A stretch of DNA of 64,000 nucleotides from assembly GCA_033398695.1 (NCBI GenBank), contig CM065819.1:8915501-8979500 (forward strand), in the 5' to 3' direction. The DNA comes from Orobanche coerulescens. Lineage: Eukaryota; Streptophyta; Magnoliopsida; Lamiales; Orobanchaceae. Both the position numbers and the translations under genes were made by a program. Under the pieces are notes generated by a model. It searched no databases, was not told where the DNA came from, and saw only the letters and a list, made by a program, of their open reading frames with translations. This document shows positions 14,001-24,045 of this stretch, piece by piece. Each line of letters begins with the position of its first letter. Positions within the stretch are counted from its first letter, which is position 1.

Positions 14001-14466
14001 TGTCTGATATACAGTTAGCGTGCGCTAATCAACATGCATTAGCGTGCGCTAACACTACATTACAACATCCGTTGACTTATCAGAACGTGCGCCGAAAGTG
14101 GCCTGGTCCACACGCAGATTCCTTCCGATCTTACTGCATTAGCATGCGTTATCTTATATCCGTAGCGTGCGCTAAACCTGCACGATAGCGTGCGCTACTC
14201 CTGATTATTAGCGTGCGCTAATAATGTTACACTTAGCCATTTTCAGCTATTCTTGTCCAATCGTCTCAACATACAGAATACGAACATACGGCATACTGAA
14301 TACATATACTTCTTACATCCAATTGTCGACCAAATACGACAATTATACCAATACAGATGTCTTGGTCCTTCAATTATTTTACCCATACTGTACAGATTCC
14401 AAGCTGTACAACATAACTCGGATAAAATAATCTTAAACAACAGTAGTGGAAATTCCGGATATTACA
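11068..14466 (-). repeat. LARD LTR 3 (complete, outer LTR at the junction with G1)
   Basis: A 3399-nt minus-strand LTR with TGTAAC at the low end and TGTAATATCC (minus) ending at 14466. Beyond 14466 the sequence becomes G1 pol on the plus strand. It carries a palindrome array (13747-14220), TATA box near 13729-13735, and the 74-nt doublet near 12104-12240. The expected 5-bp target duplicate on this side is TTGTC (14467-14471); the partner is outside the window. Confidence 0.88.
13747..14220 (-). promoter_or_regulatory. Palindrome array of LARD LTR 3
   Basis: Third copy of the TAGCGTGCGCTA array, again beginning about 12 nt from the TATA box on the minus strand. It lacks one site near the box (CTAAACCTTATGTTTAGCG segment) that LTR 1 and LTR 2 have. 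Confidence 0.75.
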
Positions 14467-15030
14467 TTGTCTGAATCTATTGGTACAGAACCTGATATGT
14501 TATTGGCAGCCCGTGAGAAGATTTCCCTGATCAAGAGTCGTCTATTAACGGCCCAAAGCCGCCAGAAATCATATGCAGATAATCGTCGACGACCACTCGA
14601 ATTTGAGGTTGGTGACCATGTACTAGTCAAAGTATCTCCTACTAGAGGTGTTTTCCGATTTGGGAAGAGAGGCAAGTTGAGCCCAAGGTATATTGGTCCG
14701 TTTGAGATCCTGGAACGAGTAGACGACCTAGCCTATCGTTTAGCATTACCACCATCTTTGAGCCGGATTCACAAAGTATTCCATGTATCTCAGTTAAGGA
14801 AGTATGTTGCTGACCCAAGTCACGTTATTCTATTCGACGAGGTCGAAATAGCCAATGACCATTCGTATGAAGAACGGCCTGTGCAGATACTTGATAGAAG
14901 AATTAAACAGCTGAGTAACAAGGCGATTCCCTTATTAAAAATTCAGTGGTCGAGACATGGAGTCGAGGAAGCTACGTGGGAGACTGAAGATAGCATGCGA
15001 GAGAAATACCCCGAGATGTTTACCCCTTAG
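14467..15030 (+). pseudogene. G1 pol 3' fragment: integrase C-terminal part and chromodomain
   Basis: An open frame of about 187 codons ending at TAG 15028-15030. It begins abruptly at the LARD junction with the stretch LSESIGTEPDML that normally follows the integrase catalytic core. It then holds the conserved [15 protein letters not shown] and [11 protein letters not shown] motifs, the FHVSQLRKY motif, and a chromodomain-like end ([15 protein letters not shown]). This is the Tekay/Del chromovirus type. The few codons before 14467 in this frame come from the LARD LTR and are not pol. The rest of G1 must lie left of the window. No internal stop is present in the fragment, so the insertion, not decay, removed its function. 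Confidence 0.9.
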
Positions 15031-15064
15031 TTTCAGGGACGAAACTCCTTTTAAGGGGGGAATA
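15029..15064 (+). other. G1 hairpin and polypurine tract
   Basis: AGTTTC and GAAACT (15029-15046) can pair around a 6-nt loop, then TTTTAAGGGGGGAATA (15049-15064) is the polypurine tract primed for plus-strand DNA synthesis, directly followed by the LTR start TGTAATACCC at 15065. Confidence 0.85.
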
Positions 15065-15243
15065 TGTAATACCCTCACCTTTACTATTGTATTTTCTGAT
15101 TTAAACCAAGTATTTTCGCACCATATATGTATTGTTGTAGCAATTATGTCGAAGAATTATGTTGAGTTGGAATCATGGTCATTCATACTATATTAATTGT
15201 TGGGTGATATTTGGAGAATTCCATTTATGCTTGTTATAGAACT

Positions 15244-15570
15244 TAACGTACGTTAATCTATCTTCTTTACGTACGCTATGTACGTAGCCTTACGTACGTA
15301 ACATTCATATGTTAACGTACGTAATGCGAGAGATCCATCAACAGCCCGCCTTTCGGCGGGTGGGACCGAGCGGGGGTAGGTGGTCGGGAGTCGATCGCGA
15401 CAGCCAAGTCAACGGCTATTACGTACGTAATAGCTATATATTTACGTATTTAACGATTTGCGTGTTTTAAGTCAGAAAGATCTGATGAAATTGATTACGT
15501 ACGTAATGTTCATGAGATTAAGTACGTAAGGACTATAACGTACGTTAACCCCTTTCTTTAACGTACGTAA
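15244..15570 (+). promoter_or_regulatory. Array of about 10 TTACGTACGTAA-type palindromes upstream of G1 TATA box
   Basis: About ten 10-12 nt palindromes built on ACGTACGT (TAACGTACGTTA, TTACGTACGTAA and variants) lie between 15244 and 15570, and TATAAAAA starts 15 nt later at 15585. The layout is that of the LARD, G4 and G5 arrays but the word differs. The ACGT core is a known plant bZIP-type core, and GTAC the SPL core; neither is proven here. Confidence 0.72.
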
Positions 15571-15780
15571 CGCCGAGTTCAGGTTATAAAAATATGACTT
15601 GCCATTCACTTCCTGCTCGACCCATTCAACCTCCCAACTGAGAAAAACGATTCCCTTCCCTCCCAACTCTATTTCTAGCCCTTCTAACTTGTGTTGGAGC
15701 TTCAGCACTTGATTGGTGACTTGGAGATTTGGAGATTGAAGTGTGTACCTTGAAGTCTTGGTGTTGTTCTTCATTTTGAG

Positions 15781-17538
15781 GTTGGTCTTTCTTTAACTCA
15801 TATTAAATCCATGCTTATGATGATGTTAGTAGATAAACACTTCACATAATGTTAGCTTAAGCTAGTGTAAACATGATAAGTTAATTGAATCATGCTCCAA
15901 CTAAGTGAGGATTAACGTTAAGGGTATTAATATTACTTTTTGTTGGACAATAACTTCATAATATGGTTGTGTTGATAATGATATATAAAACCTGATGTAT
16001 AACATGATAATCGGAAGTTGATTATAGTCTCAACACTAGGAACATGTTAAGAATGAAATCCTTAATGATTAGAAGTGAGAAATACTAAACTTGTCTTGAA
16101 CATTCAATTGATTCTTGAAGGTAATATGGAACCATAATTTTGGCCTCTAAAACTAACACCTTTGTAATAAATTGTTGTAAGAATTATGTTAACCATTTGA
16201 ATATAATCTTCACAAGATGGGATGAAGTTACTTTTAGAATTTCAAGCATCCAATGATATAACTAGGCTTTTAATACATTCTTCAAAAGTAAAACAATGGA
16301 TTTTGATAGAAGGAAGTTGTAATCTTCATATGATCAAGTTGATCGATTTCGTTGATAACTTAAAAGGGTGTTAATCGCTACATTAATATGTTAATAATGT
16401 TCTTAAGAGGATTGTAGTGAATATGGTGATAGAAATGCGGTAGATGAGTAGCCGAATTCCATTTCATTAATCCGTGTGTAAAGAGACGTAAATTAGGATG
16501 ATGTTCTTAGTTCGCTAAAAAAAACTTGAACTTATGCTTCATATAGGAATCAGTCTTAATGTAATCATTGGTAAAATAATGAAGAACGTAATTAAACACA
16601 AACTTATATCGTAATCGGAAGTGCCGATGATTTGAAAAGATGTTTTCACAATGTTACATTGGTAATAAACTGGACTTCAAGTATTTGACATTAATGTTAG
16701 AATATGTGAATGAACATGATAAACATATGATGATTTGTAATAGGAACATTAAAGTGATCAATAGGATAATTGATTTATTCAAGTAAATTTACGAATATTG
16801 TTTATGTAATAATACTGTTATCGTACGAATGTGTTGTTTAATGAATTACATTTCATTCAAGGTTGCTTGTTCACGTGAGTATTGTTAGACGAGGATACCG
16901 TTCGTTTGATCATTCACAGAAGGATTATTCATCTACGGAATTGAGGCAAGTTATCTTGCTTGGTTATACTGATGGTTGAATTCTTGTGATTATTATGCGT
17001 TTCGTGTGTATGAAATGTTCTGATAATCTATGATTCGTGATATGGTGATGCCCTTGATCGTATTATCATGGTGTTGGGATGTTAAACCCGAAATTACCGT
17101 TCTTGTTACCGGTGGTCCTTTTGAGCTTTGTTGACACTTCGGTGAGTCGTTCGATTCCTTGATAAAGGTGTAATTCGTTGAGTTTCGTAGTCATGTTGTA
17201 TCGTGACATCTCTGGAGTCATATCTGCGCACCGATTGGTTATGTGTAGGATTTTTAGCTGGGCACTTGATGATCATGCGTGGATGTTTTCCGCATTTAGA
17301 TCGTGCACACGAGACGTAGTTCATGAGGCTAATTAGGTACATTGTCCCACGTATATTCTGGATTCCGTATATGGGGTGGACATGTGCACGGACACATTTC
17401 CGGATCGGGCGTACTGTGACGTTCGTCTTGAGCCATATTATATGGTCGTTCGTATATTTGGTTATGTTCGACAGTTGGGACTGACTGTTTATACGCCTTA
17501 GGGGTATATTCAGTAGTCGATTGTTTTCTTTGAGATCA

Positions 17539-17575
<37 letters not shown>

Positions 17576-17648
17576 TTGTATAATGTCATGAGAATTATTA
17601 TCATGTATAGCTGACCCTGTGGTTTGGGGCGAAATACTTGTATTTCAG
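15781..17648 (+). other. Candidate intron inside G1 LTR
   Basis: Donor TTTTGAG|GTTGGT at 15781 is 196 nt after the TATA box. CTGAC at 17611-17615 precedes a C-run/G-run hairpin, and TATTTCAG ends at 17648, about 378 nt before the LTR end. The donor is weaker than in the other families. Confidence 0.4.
17540..17572. repeat. (AT)n microsatellite
   Basis: About 16 uninterrupted AT units within the G1 LTR. No role is suggested. Confidence 0.95.
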
Positions 17649-17962
17649 GGCGAGGAAAGGGCAAGGCACAGGAGGAGCACAATGGCGACGGAGGGTTTTG
17701 AAGGATGCTATTTCGGGTGCACCGAGTCTTTTGATGTTCGGTTATGTTTTATTATGAATTTCATTTTACTTTGTGTCGGATGAATGTACTATAATTTGTT
17801 AGGTACCGCCCATCGTCATATGGTCTGTACCGAATTTGGATCCTGTGTACGTTTGCTCATATTAAAGACATGTATAACTCATACTCCACATCGGGGTTTT
17901 GATAAATATTGTGGTACGGTGCCACGTTGTCAGGTTGTAAGTGTATATCGTGATATCGCCTG

Positions 17963-17985
17963 GTGGGTTCCGGTAGGGGGTCCAC
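17963..17985 (+). other. U5 hairpin, G1 version
   Basis: GTGGGTTCC (17963-17971), loop GGTAG, GGGGTCCAC (17977-17985) pair at nine positions with three G-T wobbles. It is flanked by GCCTG on the left and GGCACTGTAATA on the right as in the other families. Confidence 0.6.
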
Positions 17986-18026
17986 GGCACTGTAATAGCC
18001 ACTGTTTTCGGGCTGTTGATGTTATA

Positions 18027-19198
18027 TGAGATTTAATGGAATTGTGATAAGAAATTTCAGATGTTAATTAAGATTCTTCTTGTTGTAAGGGATGTGATTC
18101 GTTTAACCCGATGAATGATGGATTTCTGAATTATGTTAATTTCGTATGAATCATGATATGGGGTTGATTCCAGATTAAGTATGATACAATCCTTGTTGGT
18201 TTGATTGTCGATGTTTTTCTTCATATGATGATGGTTATAGTGGTTTTATTGTGATTCTTGAGGTTATGTGAATTGTATAATGGAGAATATGATGATATAC
18301 ATCGGATTATGTCATTTGTTGAGTATGAATGTGATTTCAGAATAATTCGTGTTCTTAAGGAACTTTTGGATTATGTGATATAATGAATATGTTTAAGAAG
18401 TGTTGGTGTTTTGGATATGAATATGGAATATTCATATCTAGAACTAAGTCATGTGTTTTGGTACAATATTCGTATGGGAATACGAATATGATTGCAAGGT
18501 TGATGAGATTATTATTCATCTTTAAGTTGAGAAGTTCATACGTATTGAACAAGTGTTCAAAATGAATGATTGAATTATTTGACACCCTTGCAATATGATC
18601 AACTATATTTTGAACTAATCGGATTGTACGGATTGATGATCATAATCGGTAATTGGTTATATTCATTAATTTACAAGGAGGAAACTTGTACTCGTATTTT
18701 ATATTGAATTTGGAATCGGTAACGTTTAGACCCTTGTTATTGGTTTAATTTATTATTGATATGATTATCGAATTATGAATCATGTTGAGGTCTTGAATTC
18801 ATTATTGATTGGTTTGGGTTGTTCGGAATTGTGTTTAATCGAGATATTATGGAACCATTGGGTTTGTTGATCAGTTATATTGATTGTTATTTATGATTTG
18901 TCGAGTTGCGGTTTGTATTGTGGATATGAGTTCGTAATTGTTTGAGTTGTATTGTTCGGTTTTGTATATGATCGAGGTATTGTTGAGACGTTGGGTTTGA
19001 TTGGTTGGCTATGTCGATTATTGATTGTTATCGGATTGTTGTTGATTGATTACTTCAATAGGTTGAAATGTTTGATCGTGGATTATGACCGTTGTGTTTC
19101 AGTTGAAATTGAAGAGTTCGTAGATTTCTTTTGGTTAGGGCTGAGGAGCTCGTAGACGATGGCAATGGATTCGTGGTATCGGTATCGAGGCAAGTTTA
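18027..19198 (+). repeat. H: LTR-derived non-coding sequence related to the LARD LTR
   Basis: About 1.17 kb with no coding sequence between the G1 LTR end and Copia A. Parts match the LARD LTR read on its minus strand: the segment around TTTAATCGAGATATT near 18835 and the segment GACGATGGCAATGGATT near 19155 have counterparts near 1090-1270. The first of these is repeated in diverged form near 18965. I interpret it as a remnant of an older LTR into which G1 and Copia A inserted; it could alternatively be the tail of an unusually long G1 LTR. Confidence 0.5.
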
Positions 19199-19987
19199 TG
19201 TTGGGAGTGTGCCCTCGAATGCCACTCAGAGGATGTTGAGTGAGGGCATTGTACTTGTAATTATGTAAAACATTAATATAAGGCAATGGAAGTTTCTTTA
19301 TTTACTGGTAGTTACTGGCATTCCTAACTCGTAAATATATATATAGAAACTAGTCCATGTATTGCGAGCAAAACGTTCCACTCCTTATTGGATAAGGAGG
19401 TCGGCACTGGAAAAGTTTATAGCTCAAATTCTTAATTGTTCGCAAGTCGATGAAACTAGACTGGACGTTAAGTTTATGTGAAGACTTGTATGACGTGTTC
19501 TTTGACATGGAGAGTGCCTGTCGAACACTAATGGTTAGTGGGAGCATACGTTATACGTATGCTAATTGGATTAGTATACTCGAACCGGCTCACCCTCGAT
19601 TCGTCACTTGGATTTCACTCCCGGACAGTCAATGACGGAATCGAAAGGTTGTGATAGGTATTCGTGAACCTTCGACTTGAGGATTTAGTAGGGATGTGCT
19701 TGTGACGTCAAGATTTTCATTAGAGTAGTTCGACCCTGTAAACTAGGAGGCGGGGGTCAACCACGATGTGCATCTTGATGGGCAAGTAGCAGGTCCTACT
19801 GAATACCAAGATAGAATTATTTCTCCTGTTAGTGAACGGGTTATATGTCCTATGCGGTTATTGGCAGATGATTAATTAATTGGATTAATTAATCGATATA
19901 AATACATCGGAACGGAATCGGAGTTTATCTGTTTGGACTCACGGGAGTCCGAAACGAACCGAACTCGTCCGTTTTCTACATGGGCCG

Positions 19988-20006
19988 CCCCCCCCCCCCC
20001 CCCCCA
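19988..20006. repeat. Poly-C run in Copia A LTR
   Basis: A near-uninterrupted run of about 18 C follows CCG. Its length is likely unreliable in any assembly. Confidence 0.9.
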
Positions 20007-20140
20007 CATTTCCACCCACCTTCCTTTTGGATAATTGTCATGGTGGGTCTAATACACATATGCATGTCTTGTTGCATGTGGTGGGAGTTGAATAAAAGGA
20101 TGGAAGACTTGTATCTCTAATCACCCCATTGATTCCAACG

Positions 20141-20171
20141 TGAGAGAGAGTGAGAGAGAGAGAGAGAGAGA
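20141..20171. repeat. (GA)n microsatellite in Copia A LTR
   Basis: GAGAGAGTGAGAGAGAGAGA tract downstream of the TATA-like box, in the probable 5' untranslated part of the transcript. Confidence 0.9.
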
Positions 20172-20664
20172 AAACTTTTCTCAAAGTCTTCATCATCTTC
20201 TCCAAGTCTTCTTCCATTTTTCCTTCACAAGTTCTTGATTTTTCTTGGAGGAAAATTCAGAAATAAAAGAGAGAAAGTGAGTTATACACTTAGAGTGCTA
20301 TAATCACAATTAAAAGCTTCATCACTTAGCTCTAGCCGTATCCTTGGAGGATAGCAAGGTGAACGTCATCCCGTTCGTTTCTCCGGAACGGGGCAAGTAG
20401 AGGCGTTGTAATTTCGACGTTGGATCATTCAAGTGCTTGGAGTGCTTTGGATCGTAGGGAAATTCGTTTAAAGCTTGGGGAATAGCTCAAGAGAAGGAAT
20501 CCATTTAATCAACGGACTACAAGGGTGAGTTTCTCATATCTCTTGTGATTTCGTATAATATTCGTATATACGTAGCTCGATCGATCCTCGTAGGGATTCG
20601 GATCGAATTAATTTTCGTTTTACCGCTTCCGCTGGGCCTTCGTTTTAGGCACCGAATCCCAACA

Positions 20665-21651
20665 GTGGTATCGGAACGTAGGTCGTGCGATCGTATATAC
20701 GATATTGGCATTTGGAATACTTGATTAGATGGTATATGATTTGGAATCATAATCGTATTAATCGTTGATTTTCTATTGTTCATCTAAAAATTAATTTTTC
20801 ATGATTTTATGTTACAATATAAATCTATTTTTCTTTTGAAAAACAGATTTAAATGAGTAATATAAAGATTAGAAAAATATTATTTTTGGAATCGAGGCAA
20901 AAAAACGAGCCGAAAACATAAACGGACCCGGCAGCTTGGAGTTGTCCGGGCGCTGCCTCGAGATCTACCACTCTGGACCGCGGTCTGCCAGCCCCTGCCG
21001 AACATGCTCGGCAGCCTCTCGGCCTATGCCTGGCAATGGTCTCGGTCCCTGCCGGTCCTGATCGGCAGCCTACTGGGCAGCTTGCTGGGCAGTGCTCCGG
21101 CCGTGTTTTTCGACTCCGCTTTTTATATTTCGTTCGATAATTAATTCCCCACAAATTAAATTGGATTTAATTTGACTAAAATTTAATTATGGTAATTTCA
21201 ATCTTAGCGGAATTAATTTAATGAAATATTTTATCGTCCGGAAGAAGTTAAAAATAATGGTTGTTTGAATTAATTAGATTAATTAGTTTTGAATGAATCA
21301 ATTGGATCGGTTCGTATTGTTGATTGGATCAATGTATCTCTACTCTTTCCATTTATATAGTATTTATTGGATGAATACTTTTGAATGGGGATGTGGTTCG
21401 TGGACATAGTTTTTTGAATTGTTCGTTTTATTCAATTGGGTTGTAAAGGCCGTTTTGAGCCTATTTATTTTACTAGAAATATTTGTATCTAGGATGTAAT
21501 TTTCAATGTAATATTTATATGTAATGACGAAGACCGGAGGAAGATCTGTTTCGAGAAGACGATGATTCAAGACGAAGACTTGTAATTAGATTACGGAGTT
21601 TTTGTTTTCTAGGAACGGTCCATGAACCACATGTTGGTAGCAACTAGGTTG
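20665..21651 (+). other. Copia A untranslated leader, first part
   Basis: No coding sequence is seen between the PBS and the G2 insertion. A GC-rich patch at about 20930-21110 contains several CGGCAGC and CTGCCG words on an AT-rich background. The last five bases, GGTTG (21647-21651), are the G2 target duplication. Confidence 0.7.
20666..20678 (+). other. Copia A primer-binding site
   Basis: TGGTATCGGAACG begins one base after the LTR end. It resembles the initiator Met-tRNA site used by most plant Copia elements with changes at positions 8 and 11. Confidence 0.75.
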
Positions 21652-21686
21652 TGTAACACCCCAAACTAGGCGGATATTACAGTGCC

Positions 21687-21709
21687 GTAGATCCCCAACT
21701 GGGACCCAC
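21687..21709 (-). other. U5 hairpin, G2 version
   Basis: Minus strand GTGGGTCCC, loop AGTTG, GGGATCTAC pair at nine positions (two wobbles). The flanks GCCTG and GGCACTGTAATATCC are those of the other families. Confidence 0.65.
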
Positions 21710-23339
21710 CAGGCAAATGAAAATGAATGAATTACACAAGATAAATGTAGTACCGAACTACATTACAACAATAATTACTCCGATGAGGAGTTTAGTTACA
21801 ACACACCAGACAATACAATACTAGTGTATTTTATATGAAGATAAAATACACAACACCGAATGAAACGGAGTATTCAAATGAAAGTCTGCAATGAAAATAA
21901 AGGACAATAACATGAATAATCGAAAGATCGGGGCCCCAACTAGTATCACTAGGACTCCTCGACATCAACATGCTATTCCCGTGCGTTTGCCTTGCCATGA
22001 CACGAAAAACAAAATCCCAAATGGGTTAAACAGAACAACAATCCTCAAGGGTTGAAAATACACAAACATGATTTAACTGAAGTTATGAATTATCCTTAGT
22101 TATGAATTACGCTGAAGAGGGGTATCATAGTACGCCCGTAGTGTTCTGTGCAAGTGTACAAGACGAATGACTGGACACACCCGTCCTTGTACCTAATTAG
22201 TCTCACGGAGGTAATCTGTTACCGTGTGCACAGTCCAATGTATCACTCCCAATACATGGCCATAACGTGCCCGACTAAAAATTCCACACATCCGCACCCG
22301 GCCACGCAATATGAACCCAGAAGGTCATATGAACGATAATGACCGTAATAAATATCAATGAATAAATAATAATCTCACAAAATCAAGAATGACTCACCGA
22401 GATGAGAGTAATAATGAAATGAATGATAGCTCAACGAAAAGATTGGAACCGTCGTTCCTTATGACTGAAGTGATTAATTGACAATAACAAGTTTTAATAT
22501 GATTAATACAATGATGAATGAGTTATGATTATGAATGATCAACAACAAAAGGTATGAATATCCTTTTAACCGAGTAAGAATTAACTTACTCAATACCGGA
22601 GACAATTATCCTTCCACGAACAACGTCCTAATTGAGATATCGGTCGCTCACCGAAGGACTTTTTTACGGATTTCTGAACAACCTTGAATTATACAATATC
22701 CAACAATCCGTTCAATATACGAATCAAACACGAATATAACGAACTCAAAACGTCGATACGATAAAACTAAGTCCACTGAGGCATTAAAACAAACACGTTG
22801 CGTCCAAACTCCGATTGTTTACAATCAAACTTCAATATACCAATATCAAATCCCCCAAGAAGTGTTTCAAACCAACAAAACATCTTCAATATGATTAATA
22901 ATCCAAGACGAATATCCGAAAACGTGATTTCAACGACAATTAATCGAAAACCCCCAATTTCAACTCGATATTCAAAGTGTTCTTGAATATTCCCTCAATA
23001 ATCCAATGAATCCTTATACAAACTCATAATCATATACATATCCCTTCATATAACATGATTATAACGTCCAAAACATCATATATCAACACAAAATCGAAGT
23101 CCAAGGTGTTGAAGGAATTACCTCTTGAAGATCCAAGTACTTTAATCCGAAGAACACGCGTTTAATCGAGTATCCAAGCTTCCCAAATGATTGAAGGTGA
23201 TGAAAAATACACACTCAAATGATAATTGATGAACAAAACTCTCCCTCAAGCTTCTCTCTTTCGTAAAAGGTGGAAAAAACTGGAAGGAATGAGCTGAAAT
23301 GCTCAAAAAATGAATTTATAGGAGTTGACTACCCTGCGG

Positions 23340-23640
23340 GACACGGCCCGTGCCGATCGGCACGGTCGTGTCGCATAGCTGGCCGACAGCTGGCCGACAG
23401 GGACTCGACCGTGTCCTGCTTGACACGGTCGCGGCGCGGAGGGCCTTCCGACAGTGACCCGACCGACAGCGACTCGGCATGACTCGACCGCGCTGCACAC
23501 ACGGCCGCGTGGCCGGGCGATCGGTTCGCTTATCCTAAGAGTCCGACTCACCGTGCTGCACGACACGGCCGGGTCCTTAGGCAGAGACTTCGCATTTTCC
23601 GACGAGTACGGCACGGGCCGTGTCGGACGACACGGCCGAG
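23340..23640 (-). promoter_or_regulatory. G2 palindromic promoter block (ACACGGCC words)
   Basis: A GC-rich block upstream (minus strand) of the TATA box at 23315-23321. A 33-nt near-palindrome spans 23340-23372 (arms GACACGGCCCGTGCCG and its near complement), and ACACGGCC/GGCCGTGT words recur to about 23635. The second LTR has the same block at 30215-30505. Confidence 0.7.
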
Positions 23641-24009
23641 TTCGTTCGGCGTTGATCGCCAATACCGAAAAATGAGCGGTTGAGCTAAAACGACCATAAC
23701 TCTCTGCACGGACTCCGATTGACTCACCGCTTGAACCATTGGAAAGCTAACTCGATGCTCTATAATATTGCAAGATTTAGAATTTTTGGAGTTACCAAAA
23801 ATTAATGGTGATCTAACAAAGTCGAACTCATATGAGGAAAGTTGAAACAATGAACAATAACGATACACAACTCGAAGTTTCTACGAACGGTGAACACGGG
23901 TGAATGAACATGATTGATGAATGATTATAAATGAGTGAAAATCCACTGAGTGACAATCACCGAATGAAATTACTGAATGATAATGACTGAATTAGAACCG
24001 GGTATTACA

Positions 24010-24045
24010 TACACCCCCCCTTAAAAGAGTTTCGTCCCCGAAACT
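24010..24045 (-). other. G2 polypurine tract and hairpin
   Basis: On the minus strand CTTTTAAGGGGGGGGTGTA (complement of 24010-24027) precedes the LTR start, and AGTTTCG-GGGA-CGAAACT (24028-24045) lies just before it. The pol stop codon (24044-24046) overlaps the hairpin, as in G1. Confidence 0.85.

Larger units (their letters stand above)
1..14466 (-). mobile_element. Tandem array of a non-coding LARD-like Gypsy element (LTR-internal-LTR-internal-LTR)
   Basis: The same sequence restarts at 1, 5830 and 11663, a period of about 5.83 kb. Read on the minus strand each unit shows an LTR opening TGTAATATCC and closing TTACA, a primer-binding site, an internal part without gag or pol, and a polypurine tract. 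Three LTRs (the first cut by the window start) alternate with two internal parts, so this is a fused array rather than three separate insertions: no flanking DNA or target duplication separates units. LTRs (3.4 kb) are longer than the internal part (2.4 kb), as in large retrotransposon derivatives (LARDs). The array ends at 14466 inside G1 pol, so it inserted there; the other junction lies outside the window. It would need proteins from a related Gypsy element to move. Confidence 0.88.
15065..18026 (+). repeat. G1 3' LTR
   Basis: The LTR starts TGTAATACCC right after the polypurine tract. The end is placed near 18026 because GCCTGGTGGGTTCC, the U5 hairpin and a CACTGTAATA block lie at 17961-18000, and other families end 60-75 nt after this block; the terminal bases here read GTTATA where GTTACA is expected, so the exact end is uncertain. 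Inside: palindromes 15244-15570, TATAAAAA at 15585, candidate donor at 15781, an AT microsatellite near 17540-17572, candidate acceptor at 17648. Confidence 0.7.
19199..20664 (+). repeat. Copia A 5' LTR
   Basis: The 1466-nt LTR has terminal inverted repeats TGTTGGGA (19199) and TCCCAACA (ending 20664), followed after one base by a primer site. A TATA-like GATATAAATA lies near 19893. The opening segment (GTGCCCTCGAATGCCACTC) recurs on the minus strand at 58457-58586. The 3' LTR of this element is not in the window. Confidence 0.9.
21652..24009 (-). repeat. G2 3' LTR (low-coordinate copy)
   Basis: Minus-strand LTR from TGTAATACCC (complement of 24000-24009) to GGTGTTACA at 21652. It holds palindromic promoter DNA 23340-23640, TATA box 23315-23321, candidate donor near 23121 and the U5 hairpin 21687-21709. 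Its candidate splice acceptor is altered (TTTTTCG) compared with the 5' LTR (TTTTTAG). Confidence 0.9.

Noticed and set aside
15065..19198. A single 4.1-kb G1 LTR reaching Copia A
   Set aside because: The U5 hairpin block at 17961-18000 and the acceptor-to-end distance seen in other families place the end near 18026; kept as an alternative only.
23303..23868. Arg/Pro-rich open frames in the G2 palindromic block (also 30024-30527)
   Set aside because: They arise from GC-rich repeats in the LTR promoter and are not conserved in length between the two LTRs.
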